A stretch of 56,774 bases of DNA from Bacteroidales bacterium (GCA_030524805.1 JAUNFY010000011.1:1-56774), one strand, 5' to 3'. Positions 42,545 through 52,714 are shown, counted from the stretch's first letter. The notes: generated by a model not told the origin, from the sequence alone. Program-made: numbers and translations.

Positions 42545-42552
42545 CAAAATTA
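42545..42552 (-). promoter_or_regulatory. -7 motif of the GH105-DUF2264 gene
   Basis: TAATTTTG followed by C on the minus strand lies 83 bases upstream of the ATG at 42461. A plus-strand -7 motif for tRNA-Tyr lies 63 bases away, so the two units are divergent. Confidence 0.5.
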
Positions 42553-42614
42553 ATAATTTTTACCTACAAAATGAATTTTATTCAAAAAAATTTGGTCGCT
42601 CCGGATTTTTTTCG

Positions 42615-42622
42615 TAATTTTG
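42615..42622 (+). promoter_or_regulatory. -7 motif of tRNA-Tyr
   Basis: TAATTTTG followed by CATCATG lies 34 bases before the tRNA. It is the only candidate promoter for it in this gap. Confidence 0.55.
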
Positions 42623-42656
42623 CATCATGAAACGCACGCGACGTGCCGTTTTCATA

Positions 42657-42739
42657 GGGCGAATACCAGAGTGGCCAAATGGGGCAGACTGTAAATCTGC
42701 TGGTTTATACCTTCGGTGGTTCGAATCCATCTTCGCCCA
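42657..42739 (+). tRNA. tRNA-Tyr (GTA)
   Basis: An 83-base tRNA. Acceptor stem GGGCGAA/TTCGCCC with discriminator A, anticodon stem GCAGA/TCTGC around CTGTAAA (anticodon GTA), a long variable arm (class II, as in bacterial tRNA-Tyr), and T-loop TTCGAAT. CCA is not encoded. Confidence 0.95.
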
Positions 42740-42743
42740 CAAG

Positions 42744-42777
42744 AAAAGCGGAATCATCCAAGATTCCGCTTTTTTTT
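42744..42777 (+). terminator. Intrinsic terminator of tRNA-Tyr
   Basis: A perfect 10-bp stem, AAGCGGAATC/GATTCCGCTT, with a 6-base loop, runs directly into seven T residues. Confidence 0.9.
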
Positions 42778-42901
42778 ATTTAGCTACCGCACATCGACAA
42801 GCCCCGGATCTTGACAGCGATGACAGGCAGGAGAAGTGCGGTGGCGCGATATGTTTCGACAACTTCAGTTGATAAGACTTCAGTAGATAAGGTAGATAAG
42901 A

Positions 42902-44971
42902 ATGTATAGGTTTGTTTTAGCGGTCGTTTTTCTGATCGGGGCTGTTCCGGCCTTCCGGACGCAGGAGCCTGACTCTATCGCCTCTCAGCAACTTAATGAG
43001 GTGGTGGTGACCGGCAATTCCCCTTTCCAGCGAATCGACAATGTGCAGCTCGGGGCTGAGAAACTCGAACTGAGGGTTCTTGAGAAAGCCCCGGTGCTCT
43101 TCGGCGAGGTAGATATCATCAAGTCGATCACGTTGCTCCCCGGTGTCCGTCAGGAAAGCGAGGGGTCGGGCGGATATATGGTGCGCGGCGGCACAGCCTC
43201 GCAAAACCTCGTGCTGCTCGACGGCGCCACGCTCTACAATCCCTCGCACGTGATGGGTATCTTCTCCACATTCAACGAGGATGCTCTCGGTGGGGCCACT
43301 CTCTACAAAGGTCTCATGCCATCCTGCTTCGGGGGCGCCACATCGTCGGCACTCGACATATCGCTCGCTCCGGGCAACATGGAGCGTTGGCACGCCGGAG
43401 GCACGATAGGCCTTCTTGCCGCCAAGATCAATGCCAACGGACCGATTGTGAAGGATAAGCTGTCGCTCGCTGTGAGCGCCCGACGCTCCTACGCCGACCT
43501 CTTCCTGAAAATGGTGCCGAAATACCGTTCCACCGTGATGCACTTCTACGATGTCAACGCCAAGCTTCGCTACAAACCGACAGCCGACGACTACATAGAC
43601 GCTTCGTTCTCGATCACCCATGACAATATGGGCATCAGCGACATTATGTGGATGGACTGGGGCAACATGGCTGCCTCCGCAAAATGGACGGCGAGCCGTG
43701 GCGACAACTGGAAGTTTGTCACCACAGGTGCATGGACAGGCTACACGGGCGACATGTGGATGGACATAATGAGCAACCGCCAACGGCTCGACGAGTATAT
43801 CCGCACCTTCTCGCTCAATGAACGCGCCTCTTACGCCTTCAACGACAGCCATGCCTTAGAACTCGGCTACCGATCCGAACTGTTCCGCGTCAAGTCGGGC
43901 GAGTGGACGGTAAACAATGCCAAGGAGAGGGAGATACGCTCAGGTTGGGCCAACGATGCGTGGCTCGACTACACAGGTGACATCACAGGATGGTTCTCTC
44001 TTGAGGGTGGCGTCAGGGTGAATGTTTTCTCTGCCCTTCGCGGCCACTCCTTCACTGACCTTACCGACTACTACAATCCCGGAATTTCGCAGGGCGACAA
44101 CGGAATATCCCGCACCTACATCAATGTCGAGCCGCGCCTGAGCATGAAATTCAATGTAGTGGAAAACCACGTGCTGAAGGGTGGCGTCACTTCCAGTTCA
44201 CAAAACCTACACGCCATCCGCACTTCGGCCAACACCTTTCCCTTCGACCGCTATGCCATCACCTCCGCCAAGGTAAAACCGGAAAAAGCATGGCAATATT
44301 CGGCAGGCTACACCGGCACGACTTCCGACGGAGCGTGGGAATGGTCGGCCGAGGCTTATTACAAGACCATGCGCAACGTCTACGACTACCGGTCGGGGGT
44401 TACGGTTTTCTCTGATATAAATCTTGAAAATCTGATTCTCGGCGGCAAAGGGCGTTCCTACGGCATGGAACTGATGCTGCGCAAGAATTCCGGCAGAGTG
44501 ACCGGATGGGTATCATATACCCTTTCCAAGACCGAGACCAAAATCGACGGAATCAACGAAAACCGATGGTATGACGCTTCAAACGACCGACGCCACGACC
44601 TGAACCTCGTGGCCATGTATGACCTTACCGACCGATGGAGCCTCTCGGCTTCATTCCTCTTCGCTTCCGGGCAGGCTCTTTCGGTGCCCGATGCGAAGTA
44701 TCAGTTATCGGGCGAGACTATTTATTACTACTCGCAGCGCAACAACTACCGCACCCCGGCCACGCACCGCCTCGACATCTCTGCCAACTACAGGCATGTC
44801 GGAAAGAAACTCACCTACGAATGGTCGTTCGGTATCTACAACCTCTACAATCATTACAATCCCTACATGATCTACTTCGAGGACTGCCCCGACAACGTAT
44901 CGGGCACACGCGCCGTGCAGTATTCGATGTACGGCATTGTCCCTTCCATTTCCTACACCCTGAAATTCTGA
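42902..44971 (+). CDS. TonB-dependent receptor paired with DUF4249
   Basis: A 689-residue outer-membrane receptor. A signal peptide is followed almost at once by the plug (about 25-150: LNEVVVTGNSPFQRID, DIIKSITLLPGVRQESEGSGGYMVRGGTASQNLVLLDGATLYNPSHVMG), then a 22-strand barrel ending in a Phe (ISYTLKF), the usual barrel-assembly signal. Relatives usually carry a CarboxypepD_reg domain before the plug; here it is missing. It is coupled to the DUF4249 lipoprotein seven bases downstream. Such pairs import substrates other than polysaccharides, often unknown. Confidence 0.9.
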   Translation: MYRFVLAVVFLIGAVPAFRTQEPDSIASQQLNEVVVTGNSPFQRIDNVQLGAEKLELRVLEKAPVLFGEVDIIKSITLLPGVRQESEGSGGYMVRGGTASQNLVLLDGATLYNPSHVMGIFSTFNEDALGGATLYKGLMPSCFGGATSSALDISLAPGNMERWHAGGTIGLLAAKINANGPIVKDKLSLAVSARRSYADLFLKMVPKYRSTVMHFYDVNAKLRYKPTADDYIDASFSITHDNMGISDIMWMDWGNMAASAKWTASRGDNWKFVTTGAWTGYTGDMWMDIMSNRQRLDEYIRTFSLNERASYAFNDSHALELGYRSELFRVKSGEWTVNNAKEREIRSGWANDAWLDYTGDITGWFSLEGGVRVNVFSALRGHSFTDLTDYYNPGISQGDNGISRTYINVEPRLSMKFNVVENHVLKGGVTSSSQNLHAIRTSANTFPFDRYAITSAKVKPEKAWQYSAGYTGTTSDGAWEWSAEAYYKTMRNVYDYRSGVTVFSDINLENLILGGKGRSYGMELMLRKNSGRVTGWVSYTLSKTETKIDGINENRWYDASNDRRHDLNLVAMYDLTDRWSLSASFLFASGQALSVPDAKYQLSGETIYYYSQRNNYRTPATHRLDISANYRHVGKKLTYEWSFGIYNLYNHYNPYMIYFEDCPDNVSGTRAVQYSMYGIVPSISYTLKF

Positions 44972-44978
44972 CTTCAAA

Positions 44979-45788
44979 ATGAAATTGCTGAAATATATCG
45001 TTTCCGTTTGCCTCCTTCCCGCATTGGCCTCATGCGAAAAGGAGATCGACTTCAAATATCACGACATTCCCGAGCAGCAGGTCATCGAAGGGCTGATCAC
45101 TCAGGAAGGCGCGAGCGTCCGCCTCACCAAGACCGTAGCAACCGACGAGCCTTTCAACGATAATACTGTAACTGATGCCGTGGTGACGCTCAACGACATG
45201 ACAGCCGGGCAAGTGTATTCCCTGACGCCTGACGAAAACGGAGCTTTCTCCCGCCCGGGACTTGAGGGAGCTACGGGGCACGAATATGAGTTGACCGTCA
45301 CCATCGGGGAAAACACATATACTTCGTCAAGCCGGATGCTGCCCCCGACAGAGATTGCATCGGCTGAGTTCAACTGGATCAAGATGCCATACGACGATGT
45401 GGCGGTGCTGAAGGTGCAGTTTACCGAAGTCGGCGACAATCAGTCGAACTACTGGCTTCGCGTTTACCGCAACGGCGAGCCCTACCAATGGCAGGCTATC
45501 GAGCCACGGAATGCCGTCGACGGTCTGGTGACCGGCATGATGATGACCTCACGCAAAGACATCGCCGAGGAGGACGATGAATCAGTGCTGAAAGACGGCG
45601 ACATAATCGACATCGAGGTGATGCCAATATCGGCTGTCATGGCCGATTACCTCGACTCACTCAACAATGGCGACTACAACGGCAACCGCATGTTTGCCGG
45701 ACCCTTCTGCCTCGGATATTTCCTCGCCGCACCCATCTCGCGCACCCGCCTGGTCTATCACCCCGACCAAATCCCCTACGCCGAATAA
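44979..45788 (+). CDS. DUF4249 lipoprotein
   Basis: A 269-residue lipoprotein: signal ending ALASC (Cys19) and EKEIDF, the usual DUF4249 start. It then has VIEGLITQEGASVRLTKT, a DAVVTLND segment of the immunoglobulin-like first half, and a conserved NYWLRVYRNG strand. DUF4249 proteins are surface or periplasmic partners of TonB receptors. At 269 residues it is at the short end of the family. It is the second gene of the receptor operon. Confidence 0.88.
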   Translation: MKLLKYIVSVCLLPALASCEKEIDFKYHDIPEQQVIEGLITQEGASVRLTKTVATDEPFNDNTVTDAVVTLNDMTAGQVYSLTPDENGAFSRPGLEGATGHEYELTVTIGENTYTSSSRMLPPTEIASAEFNWIKMPYDDVAVLKVQFTEVGDNQSNYWLRVYRNGEPYQWQAIEPRNAVDGLVTGMMMTSRKDIAEEDDESVLKDGDIIDIEVMPISAVMADYLDSLNNGDYNGNRMFAGPFCLGYFLAAPISRTRLVYHPDQIPYAE

Positions 45789-45792
45789 AAGC

Positions 45793-46658
45793 CGTCGCTT
45801 TCGGTATGACGCCGATCTCCGAGCGGCGTCGCAGATGGCTTGTAAGATCGGTTATCGTGGCGACGGCGGGGATGCTTGTCCTCGCTTCGCTCAGGATCTT
45901 TTTAAGATTTAACGCAAACGCAGATTATTGCTGCCTTCGGCATCGCCGATGGCAATCGCGGATGGCCGCGGATTTTTTCTTGCTTTTGCTCTTGAAAAAC
46001 CTATGCATTAATCCGCGAGATTCCGCTGGAAATCTGCGGATTTTGCCGTTGGCAAAATCATCTGCGTGCCCTCACCGCGACTAATTTTACAAAAGAATGA
46101 AAATAAAGAGAAATCCGCGGAAATCCGCGTCCCCCACGGCGCAGCCGCGAAGCGGCCGCCCGATCCGCGTTTGCGCTTAATCATCAGAGATCCCGAGCGT
46201 AGCGAGGACATGATACAATGGCGCCGCCTTCGGTAGGACGCCGCTCGGAGATCGGCGTCGGTGTTGGATTTGGTTCAGTTATCGGGGCGCCGTTCGGAGA
46301 TCGGCGCGGTACATGCAAAGTTCTCTCTCCTCTCTTCGCTCGGGATCTTTTTAAGATTTATCGCATACGCGGTTCTCGGCTGCCTGCGGCAGCGCCGGTG
46401 GCAAGCGCAGATTTACGCGGATTTTTTTTGCTGTTGCTCTTAATGCTTTCTTCGGCGTGCCCTCATCGCGACAAATTTTACAAGAGAATGAGAATAAAGA
46501 GAAATCCGCGAAAATCCGCGTTCTCCACGGCGCAGCCGCGGAGCGGCCGCCCAATCCGCGTTTGCGCTTAATCATTACAGATCCCGAGCGTAGCGAGGAA
46601 ATACGTCAATGGCGTCGCTTTCGGTATGACGCCGATCTCCGAGCGGCGTCGCGGATGC
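45793..46658. repeat. Cluster of non-coding palindromic repeats
   Basis: Two imperfect-hairpin units, 45880-46207 (328 bp) and 46330-46598 (269 bp), have related ends (CTCGCTTCGCTC/GAGCGTAGCGAG) and share long blocks, including an AAATCCGCG-AAATCCGCGT stretch and a GGCGCAGCCGCG palindrome. Around them are short hairpin modules GACGCCG-9 bases-CGGCGTC: 45793-45836 and 46613-46656 are virtually identical, while those near 46214-46262 are in the opposite orientation. Open frames across here follow the repeats and are not genes. The rest of 45789-46875 holds only a promoter. Confidence 0.75.
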
Positions 46659-46742
46659 AGGAGCCTTTAGTCGGCATGCCACCGTAATTGAGGCCCGACT
46701 CGCTTTTTCGGTAAAATATGAAGAACTTACGGAAATAAATAT

Positions 46743-46774
46743 TTGTGTCGTCAGGGACCAATGTTGTAATTTTG
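46743..46774 (+). promoter_or_regulatory. Promoter of the esterase gene
   Basis: TTG at 46743-46745, 21 bases, and TAATTTTG at 46767-46774. Confidence 0.6.
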
Positions 46775-46875
46775 CAGCTGCTGATAAAAACGCTGTTGAT
46801 AACAAAAACGCTGCTGATAAAAACAATGTGATGACCGTAGCCAATTTATTTCATCATTTATTTGCGACACTTGAC

Positions 46876-47946
46876 ATGAAAATGACTGTTTTTATGTTGT
46901 CGGCCATTCTTTTGCTCGCTTCCTGCGCGGAAGATAACGGCATCGACAAGAAAGGACTCTCTATGAAAACGAATACTGAAGGAAACACCGCGGCAAACAG
47001 TGCTGCCGACAAGGCACCTGCCGAATACGGCTTTACCACATCGTCTACCGTTGCCGATGTGGTTTCCAATCCTGCATTTGGCGATTTCGGCCATCTGCTG
47101 TTTCCCGTCGACCGCAACATCTCCGGCTCAATGACGCTCGCCGACATCAGTTCTTCCAACGTATATGTCTGGTATAGCCATATCCGGACTGAGAAAACGG
47201 TGGAGATCATCAACCGGCTCTACCACGATGCCCTTGCAGGCAACCGTATATTCTACCGCATGTATTCCGATGCGGAAATAGCCGCCGACCCATCGAAGGC
47301 CGACACCGGCCTCTTTCTTTTCCGCGGAGAAACCGGAAAACCGTTTGCCATCACCAATGCCGGAGGAGGATTCATGTATGTCGGGGCAATGCACGACAGT
47401 TTCCCCCATTCTCTCGAAATCAGCAAGGCCGGATATAATGCCTTCGCCCTCATATATCGTCCCGACGATCCCTATTCCGATCTGGCCAAAGCCATCGAAT
47501 TCATCCACGACAATGCCGACGCGCTCGGCGTGAAGGCCGACGATTATTCGCTGTGGGGCGGATCGGCCGGTGCAAGAATGGCCGCCATCCTCGGCAACAG
47601 GGCTTACCTGCAACAGCTGACAGGACGCACCGACATTCCGCAGGCAGCCACCGTAGTGATGCAATACACCGGCTACTCCACCGCATCGCAATACGACGCA
47701 CCGACATACGTATGCGTCGGCTCAAACGACGGAATCGCTTCTTGGCGGACGATGCAGAACCGCCTGATGCGCCTTGAGGAAATGGGCATCCCGACGGAGT
47801 TTCACGTCTACGATGGCTTAGGGCATGGCTTCGGCCTCGGCGAAGGCACCTGCGCCGAAGGCTGGATCTACGACGCGCTCAGATTCTGGCAGAAAAACAT
47901 GAGCGCCGAACCCGGCACAGGCGTGCCTCCGCTATATGCAGACTGA
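46876..47946 (+). CDS. Alpha/beta-hydrolase lipoprotein (esterase-like)
   Basis: A 356-residue protein from the ATG at 46876, with a lipobox LLASC (Cys17). Residues about 90-340 form an alpha/beta-hydrolase: GGGFMYVGAMHDSFPHSLEISKAGYNAFALIYRP, the nucleophile elbow WGGSAGARMAAI, an acid candidate in CVGSNDGIASW, and the histidine in GLGHGFGLGEGT. This resembles BD-FAE/acetyl-xylan esterase-like hydrolases of gut bacteria, acting at the envelope on ester groups; the substrate is not determined. In-frame ATG codons at 46828 are rejected because the signal peptide starts at 46876. Confidence 0.82.
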   Translation: MKMTVFMLSAILLLASCAEDNGIDKKGLSMKTNTEGNTAANSAADKAPAEYGFTTSSTVADVVSNPAFGDFGHLLFPVDRNISGSMTLADISSSNVYVWYSHIRTEKTVEIINRLYHDALAGNRIFYRMYSDAEIAADPSKADTGLFLFRGETGKPFAITNAGGGFMYVGAMHDSFPHSLEISKAGYNAFALIYRPDDPYSDLAKAIEFIHDNADALGVKADDYSLWGGSAGARMAAILGNRAYLQQLTGRTDIPQAATVVMQYTGYSTASQYDAPTYVCVGSNDGIASWRTMQNRLMRLEEMGIPTEFHVYDGLGHGFGLGEGTCAEGWIYDALRFWQKNMSAEPGTGVPPLYAD

Positions 47947-47955
47947 TGAAAATGA

Positions 47956-49059
<1,104 letters not shown>

Positions 49060-49145
49060 CCGACCGACGACCGGCAAACAGTTCACAAAACATTACATAC
49101 ATATATGAAGAAAGGCAGGCGCGACACCTGCCTTTCTCTTTTTCC

Positions 49146-49775
49146 TCAGAATTTGAAGCTGCATGCGAGCCCGGCCTCCGTGTCGGTGGCAACAGGCACT
49201 ATCGCCACCTCATGCTTCTTCATGTAGGGATGGGTGAAGATGAACGACGATGCCGCCCCGATGGCGGCTCCCGCCGCCACATCCCACCAATGATGCTTCT
49301 TTCCGTAGACCCGTCCCCATGCCGTATAGGTCGACAGGGCGTAGGCCGGTATCGAATATTTCCACCCATAGCGTTTGCCGATGAATGTGGCGGCGGCAAA
49401 CGTCACCGAGGCATGCCCCGACGGAAACGAATGGCGGTTGCTCATGTCGGGGCGGTTTTCTTTCACCGAATATTTCAATATCATGGTAGCCCCGATCGTG
49501 ACTCCGGCCGAGATGGCGCCTTCCTTCAGCCCCTCCCAGTCCTGCTTTATCAAGGTAGTGGCAAGCGCGGCTGCCGGCAAAGCCACGAGTATCACGTCGG
49601 TCGATGTGCGCACCGCTTTCTGACCCCTCGAGGGAGTGAACGCGCCTGCAGCATCTTCGCCGAAGGCCGCCACCGGCATCAGCACCACAAGCAACATGAT
49701 AATCAGGGAGCGACGGAACGCGCAGTCTTTCTTCCGCTCTTTTTCTTTTTTATTGTCTCGTTTGTCGTTCGACAT
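49146..49775 (-). CDS. PAP2 family phosphatase
   Basis: A 209-residue protein. The lysine-rich N-terminus (about 1-22) is followed by one signal-like helix, then three PAP2 motifs: KYSVKENRP (about 105), SFPSGHASVTFAAA (about 118) and RVYGKKHHWWDVAAG (about 155). It probably removes phosphate from lipid pyrophosphates or lipid A in the periplasm or inner membrane. It is divergent from the steroid reductase operon and converges with the aldo/keto reductase. Confidence 0.9.
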   Translation of the reverse strand: MSNDKRDNKKEKERKKDCAFRRSLIIMLLVVLMPVAAFGEDAAGAFTPSRGQKAVRTSTDVILVALPAAALATTLIKQDWEGLKEGAISAGVTIGATMILKYSVKENRPDMSNRHSFPSGHASVTFAAATFIGKRYGWKYSIPAYALSTYTAWGRVYGKKHHWWDVAAGAAIGAASSFIFTHPYMKKHEVAIVPVATDTEAGLACSFKF

Positions 49776-49776
49776 T

Positions 49777-49807
49777 TTGCAGATTCCGTTTAAAATTTGT
49801 AATTTTG
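49777..49807 (+). promoter_or_regulatory. Promoter of the steroid reductase operon
   Basis: TTG at 49777-49779, 20 bases, and TAATTTTG at 49800-49807. The ATG at 49877 leaves a leader of about 60 bases. Confidence 0.65.
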
Positions 49808-49876
49808 TGGACTAATTGTAGTTTTTTTGGAATAATAACGCGTTTCCACGTAAGGAAAACTACCATCTACATTATT

Positions 49877-50656
49877 ATGAACGGAATTTTCGACCCCTTG
49901 GTTTTCCACTCTGTGGAATATATAATGATAGCGCTGGCTGCCATTGTCTTCGTATGCCTGCTCTTCATCAGCCCCGGCTACGGGATGTTCTACAACCGCA
50001 AGTGGGGTCCCTCGCTGAGCAACCGCCTCGGCTGGATCCTCATGGAGGCGCCGGTGCTTGTCTGCCTCCTCGCCATCTGGCTCTCGTCGCCACGCAGGGC
50101 GCAGACCACGCTCATCATCATGATGGCGCCCGTAGTGATACATTATCTGCAGCGCACCCTCATCTTCCCGCTCCTCATCAAGGGCTCCAACCGCATGCCG
50201 GTGGCCATAATGCTGATGGGCGTGATATTCAATGTCGTCAACGCCTATCTCATCGGCGGCTGGCTCTTCTACATGTCGCCTGCATCGGCCTATCCCCTGT
50301 CGTGGCTCGCCGACCCGAGGTTCCTCATCGGCACCGCGATCTTCATAGCCGGAATGGTCATCAACATCCATTCCGACCACGTAATCCGCCATCTGCGCGC
50401 CCCGGGCGACCGGCGCCACTACATCCCCCACGGCGGAATGTTCCGCTACGTCTCCTCGGCCAACTATTTCGGTGAGGTCACCGAGTGGGTTGGTTTCGCC
50501 ATTCTCACATGGTCGCTCCCCGGATTAATCTTCGCCCTCTGGACCTTCGCCAACCTCGGCCCCAGGGCCCGCTCCACTTATAAAAGATATGCCGCCGAAT
50601 TCGGCGACGAGTTCACACGTCTGAAACGCAAATATATCATCCCCTACCTATGGTGA
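49877..50656 (+). CDS. 3-oxo-5-alpha-steroid 4-dehydrogenase family reductase
   Basis: A 259-residue membrane protein with about six to seven helices. The C-terminal half has the steroid 5-alpha-reductase signature: GTAIFIAGMVINIHSDHVIRHLR, YIPHGGMFRYVSSANYFGEVTEWVGF (conserved NYFGE in the NADPH/steroid pocket), and the ending LKRKYIIPYLW. The N-terminal half (GPSLSNRLGWILMEAP, VIHYLQRTLIFPL) also fits SRD5A1-type enzymes. It reduces a delta4 double bond of a 3-oxo steroid to the 5-alpha product with NADPH. The next gene starts seven bases before its stop. A start at 49805 would place the N-terminus on the promoter. Confidence 0.87.
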   Translation: MNGIFDPLVFHSVEYIMIALAAIVFVCLLFISPGYGMFYNRKWGPSLSNRLGWILMEAPVLVCLLAIWLSSPRRAQTTLIIMMAPVVIHYLQRTLIFPLLIKGSNRMPVAIMLMGVIFNVVNAYLIGGWLFYMSPASAYPLSWLADPRFLIGTAIFIAGMVINIHSDHVIRHLRAPGDRRHYIPHGGMFRYVSSANYFGEVTEWVGFAILTWSLPGLIFALWTFANLGPRARSTYKRYAAEFGDEFTRLKRKYIIPYLW

Positions 50657-51882
50657 CCAATCTCGACAATCTATTCACTCCCGGCAAGATAGGCCCGGTA
50701 GAGCTTCGCAACCGTTCCATCAGAAGCGCTGCGTTCGAAGGAATGGGACGCGACAACAACCCCACCGATATGCTCCGCGACTATCACTGGAGCGTGGCCG
50801 AGGGTGGCGTCGGCATGACCACTCTTGCCTACGCCGGAATAAACCGCTCGGCACTCTCTTTCGAGACCCAGCTCTGGCTGCGCCCGGAAATAACGGGACA
50901 GCTCCGCGAAATCACCGACGGCATACATGCCCGCGGCGCCAAGGCCTCGATTCAGATTGGCCACTGCGGCAACATGACACATATCAAGACCGCCGGCGGC
51001 ATACCCGTAGGCGCGTCGTCGGGGTTCAATCTTTATTCCCCCACCATAGTGAGAGGTCTGCGCAAGGATGAGCTCACACAGATGGCCCGCGATTTCGGAG
51101 ACGCCGTGCGCACCGCCCGCGATGCGGGCTTCGACTGCGTTGAGGTGCATGCCGGACACGGCTACCTCATATCACAGTTCCTTTCGCCTTTCACCAACCG
51201 CCGCCGCGATGAGTTCGGCGGCCCGCTCGCCAACCGCATGCGCTTCATGCAGATGGTGATGGAGGAAGTGATGAAAGCGGCCGGAAGCGACATGGGAGTG
51301 CTCGTAAAGACCAACATGCGCGATGGATTCAAGGGAGGTCTCGAGATCGACGACTGCATCACGGTGGCCCGCGAGCTCGAGAGGCTCGGCGCACACGCGC
51401 TCGTGCTGAGCGGCGGGTTCGTGAGCAAGGCTCCCATGTATGTGATGCGGGGCGAGATGCCAATCTATTCCATGACCCACTACATGAAGCTGTGGTGGCT
51501 CAAATATGGTGTGCGCATGGTGGGCAAATACATGATTCCCACCGAGCCCTTCCGCCCGCTCTATTTCCTCGACGATGCACGCCGTTTCCGCGCCGAACTT
51601 TCGCTGCCGCTCGTATATGTAGGCGGCGTTGTCGACGGCGAATCGATGTCGAATGCTCTCTCCGAGGGGTTTGAGTTCGTGCAGATGGGACGCGCCCTTC
51701 TCCGCGAACCCGACTTCATCAACCGCCTCGCCCGCGAAGCGTCCCACCATTGCGGATGCGAGCATATCAACTATTGCATCGCCCGCATGTATAGCCGCGA
51801 GATGGCTTGCCACTGCAACGTGCCCGACCTCCCGCCCCGCATACTGAAAGAAATCGACGGAATACGCCGTCGCAACAAATAG
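50650..51882 (+). CDS. NADH:flavin oxidoreductase (old yellow enzyme family)
   Basis: A 410-residue flavoenzyme with a TIM-barrel OYE core: LFTPGKIGPVELRNRSIRSAAFEGMG, IQIGHCGNM, the FDCVEVHAGHGYLISQFLSPFTNRRRDEFGG signature (substrate His-x-x-H region), and PLVYVGGV / FVQMGRALLREPDF for FMN phosphate. A C-terminal cysteine cluster (HHCGCEHINYCIARM, MACHCNVPD) resembles the iron-sulfur motif of the longer 2,4-dienoyl-CoA reductase/BaiCD/BaiH group, although the NAD-binding half of those enzymes is absent. It overlaps the 5-alpha-reductase gene by seven bases. By context it is probably a 3-oxo-delta4-steroid reductase of 5-beta type. Confidence 0.88.
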   Translation: MVTNLDNLFTPGKIGPVELRNRSIRSAAFEGMGRDNNPTDMLRDYHWSVAEGGVGMTTLAYAGINRSALSFETQLWLRPEITGQLREITDGIHARGAKASIQIGHCGNMTHIKTAGGIPVGASSGFNLYSPTIVRGLRKDELTQMARDFGDAVRTARDAGFDCVEVHAGHGYLISQFLSPFTNRRRDEFGGPLANRMRFMQMVMEEVMKAAGSDMGVLVKTNMRDGFKGGLEIDDCITVARELERLGAHALVLSGGFVSKAPMYVMRGEMPIYSMTHYMKLWWLKYGVRMVGKYMIPTEPFRPLYFLDDARRFRAELSLPLVYVGGVVDGESMSNALSEGFEFVQMGRALLREPDFINRLAREASHHCGCEHINYCIARMYSREMACHCNVPDLPPRILKEIDGIRRRNK

Positions 51883-51898
51883 ATCCACGACCGACACG

Positions 51899-52714
51899 AT
51901 GAAAACGACGAAGACCAACGAACTGCAGGGAAAATGGGCTCTCATCACCGGCGCCGACGGAGGCATCGGCCTCGAGCTCTGCCGCGCCCTCGCGCGACGC
52001 GGATGCTCGCTCGTGATGCTGAGCATCACTACCGATGCCCTCCGCAAGGCCGCACGCGACATTGAGTCGGAGTTTTCCGTCGGGGCGCTCCCTCTCACCA
52101 TCGACCTCACCGACCCGCACGCAATGTCGATCATCGCGGCCTTCCTGCTCAACCGCGGCATCGAGATCGACATACTTGTCAACAATGCCGGCATATTCAG
52201 TTTCAAGCCTTTGGCCGACACGCCCGACGACAAGATCAACCGTTTCGTCGACCTCCATGTGCGCGCCACCACTACCCTCTCCACCTACTTCGCGCGCCGA
52301 TTCCGCGAAAGGCGCTCGGGCCGCATCCTCAACATGTCGTCGATGTCCTGCTGGATGCCGATGCCGGGGCTGGCTCTCTATGCCTCCACCAAGGCCTACA
52401 TACGCGTGCTGTCGCGTTCGCTCCACTATGAACTGAAGGATTATGGAGCGTCGGTCACCGTGGCCACTCCCGGCGGCATCGCCACCGACCTCTTCGGCCT
52501 CCCTGCCAACCTGAAGCGGCTGGCGCTCACCCTGCATGCCATCGAGGCCCCCGACTCGTTCGCCGAGAAGGCCGTGAAAGCCATGCTCAAAGGCAAGAAA
52601 CAATATATCAACGGGTTTATCAATCGGCTCGCCATAGTGTTTGTGGCCATCATGCCCACTCCGGTGCGCATGCTCGTGAAGCGGAAGTTGCTCGACAAGG
52701 GCATCTGCCGATAG
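51899..52714 (+). CDS. Short-chain dehydrogenase/reductase
   Basis: A 271-residue classical SDR: cofactor loop TGADGGIG (about 18-25), NNAG (about 96-99), catalytic Ser in NMSSMSCW and YASTK (about 162-166), with a C-terminal hydrophobic segment (FINRLAIVFVAIMPTPVRML, about 240-260) suggesting membrane contact. In this operon, 17 bases after the OYE gene, a 3-ketosteroid (3-beta-hydroxysteroid) dehydrogenase role is likely; sequence alone gives only SDR. It probably completes reduction of a 3-oxo steroid to a 3-hydroxy product. Confidence 0.87.
   Translation: MKTTKTNELQGKWALITGADGGIGLELCRALARRGCSLVMLSITTDALRKAARDIESEFSVGALPLTIDLTDPHAMSIIAAFLLNRGIEIDILVNNAGIFSFKPLADTPDDKINRFVDLHVRATTTLSTYFARRFRERRSGRILNMSSMSCWMPMPGLALYASTKAYIRVLSRSLHYELKDYGASVTVATPGGIATDLFGLPANLKRLALTLHAIEAPDSFAEKAVKAMLKGKKQYINGFINRLAIVFVAIMPTPVRMLVKRKLLDKGICR

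Noticed and set aside
41103-42617. 504-codon plus-strand frame opposite the GH105-DUF2264 gene
   Set aside because: It lies antisense to a gene with clear family motifs, and its His/Val-rich composition is that of a GC-rich shadow.
46218-46571. 117-codon frame in the repeat cluster
   Set aside because: It follows the palindromic repeats, with Arg-rich nonsense composition, and parts of it recur at 45.9-46.1 kb.
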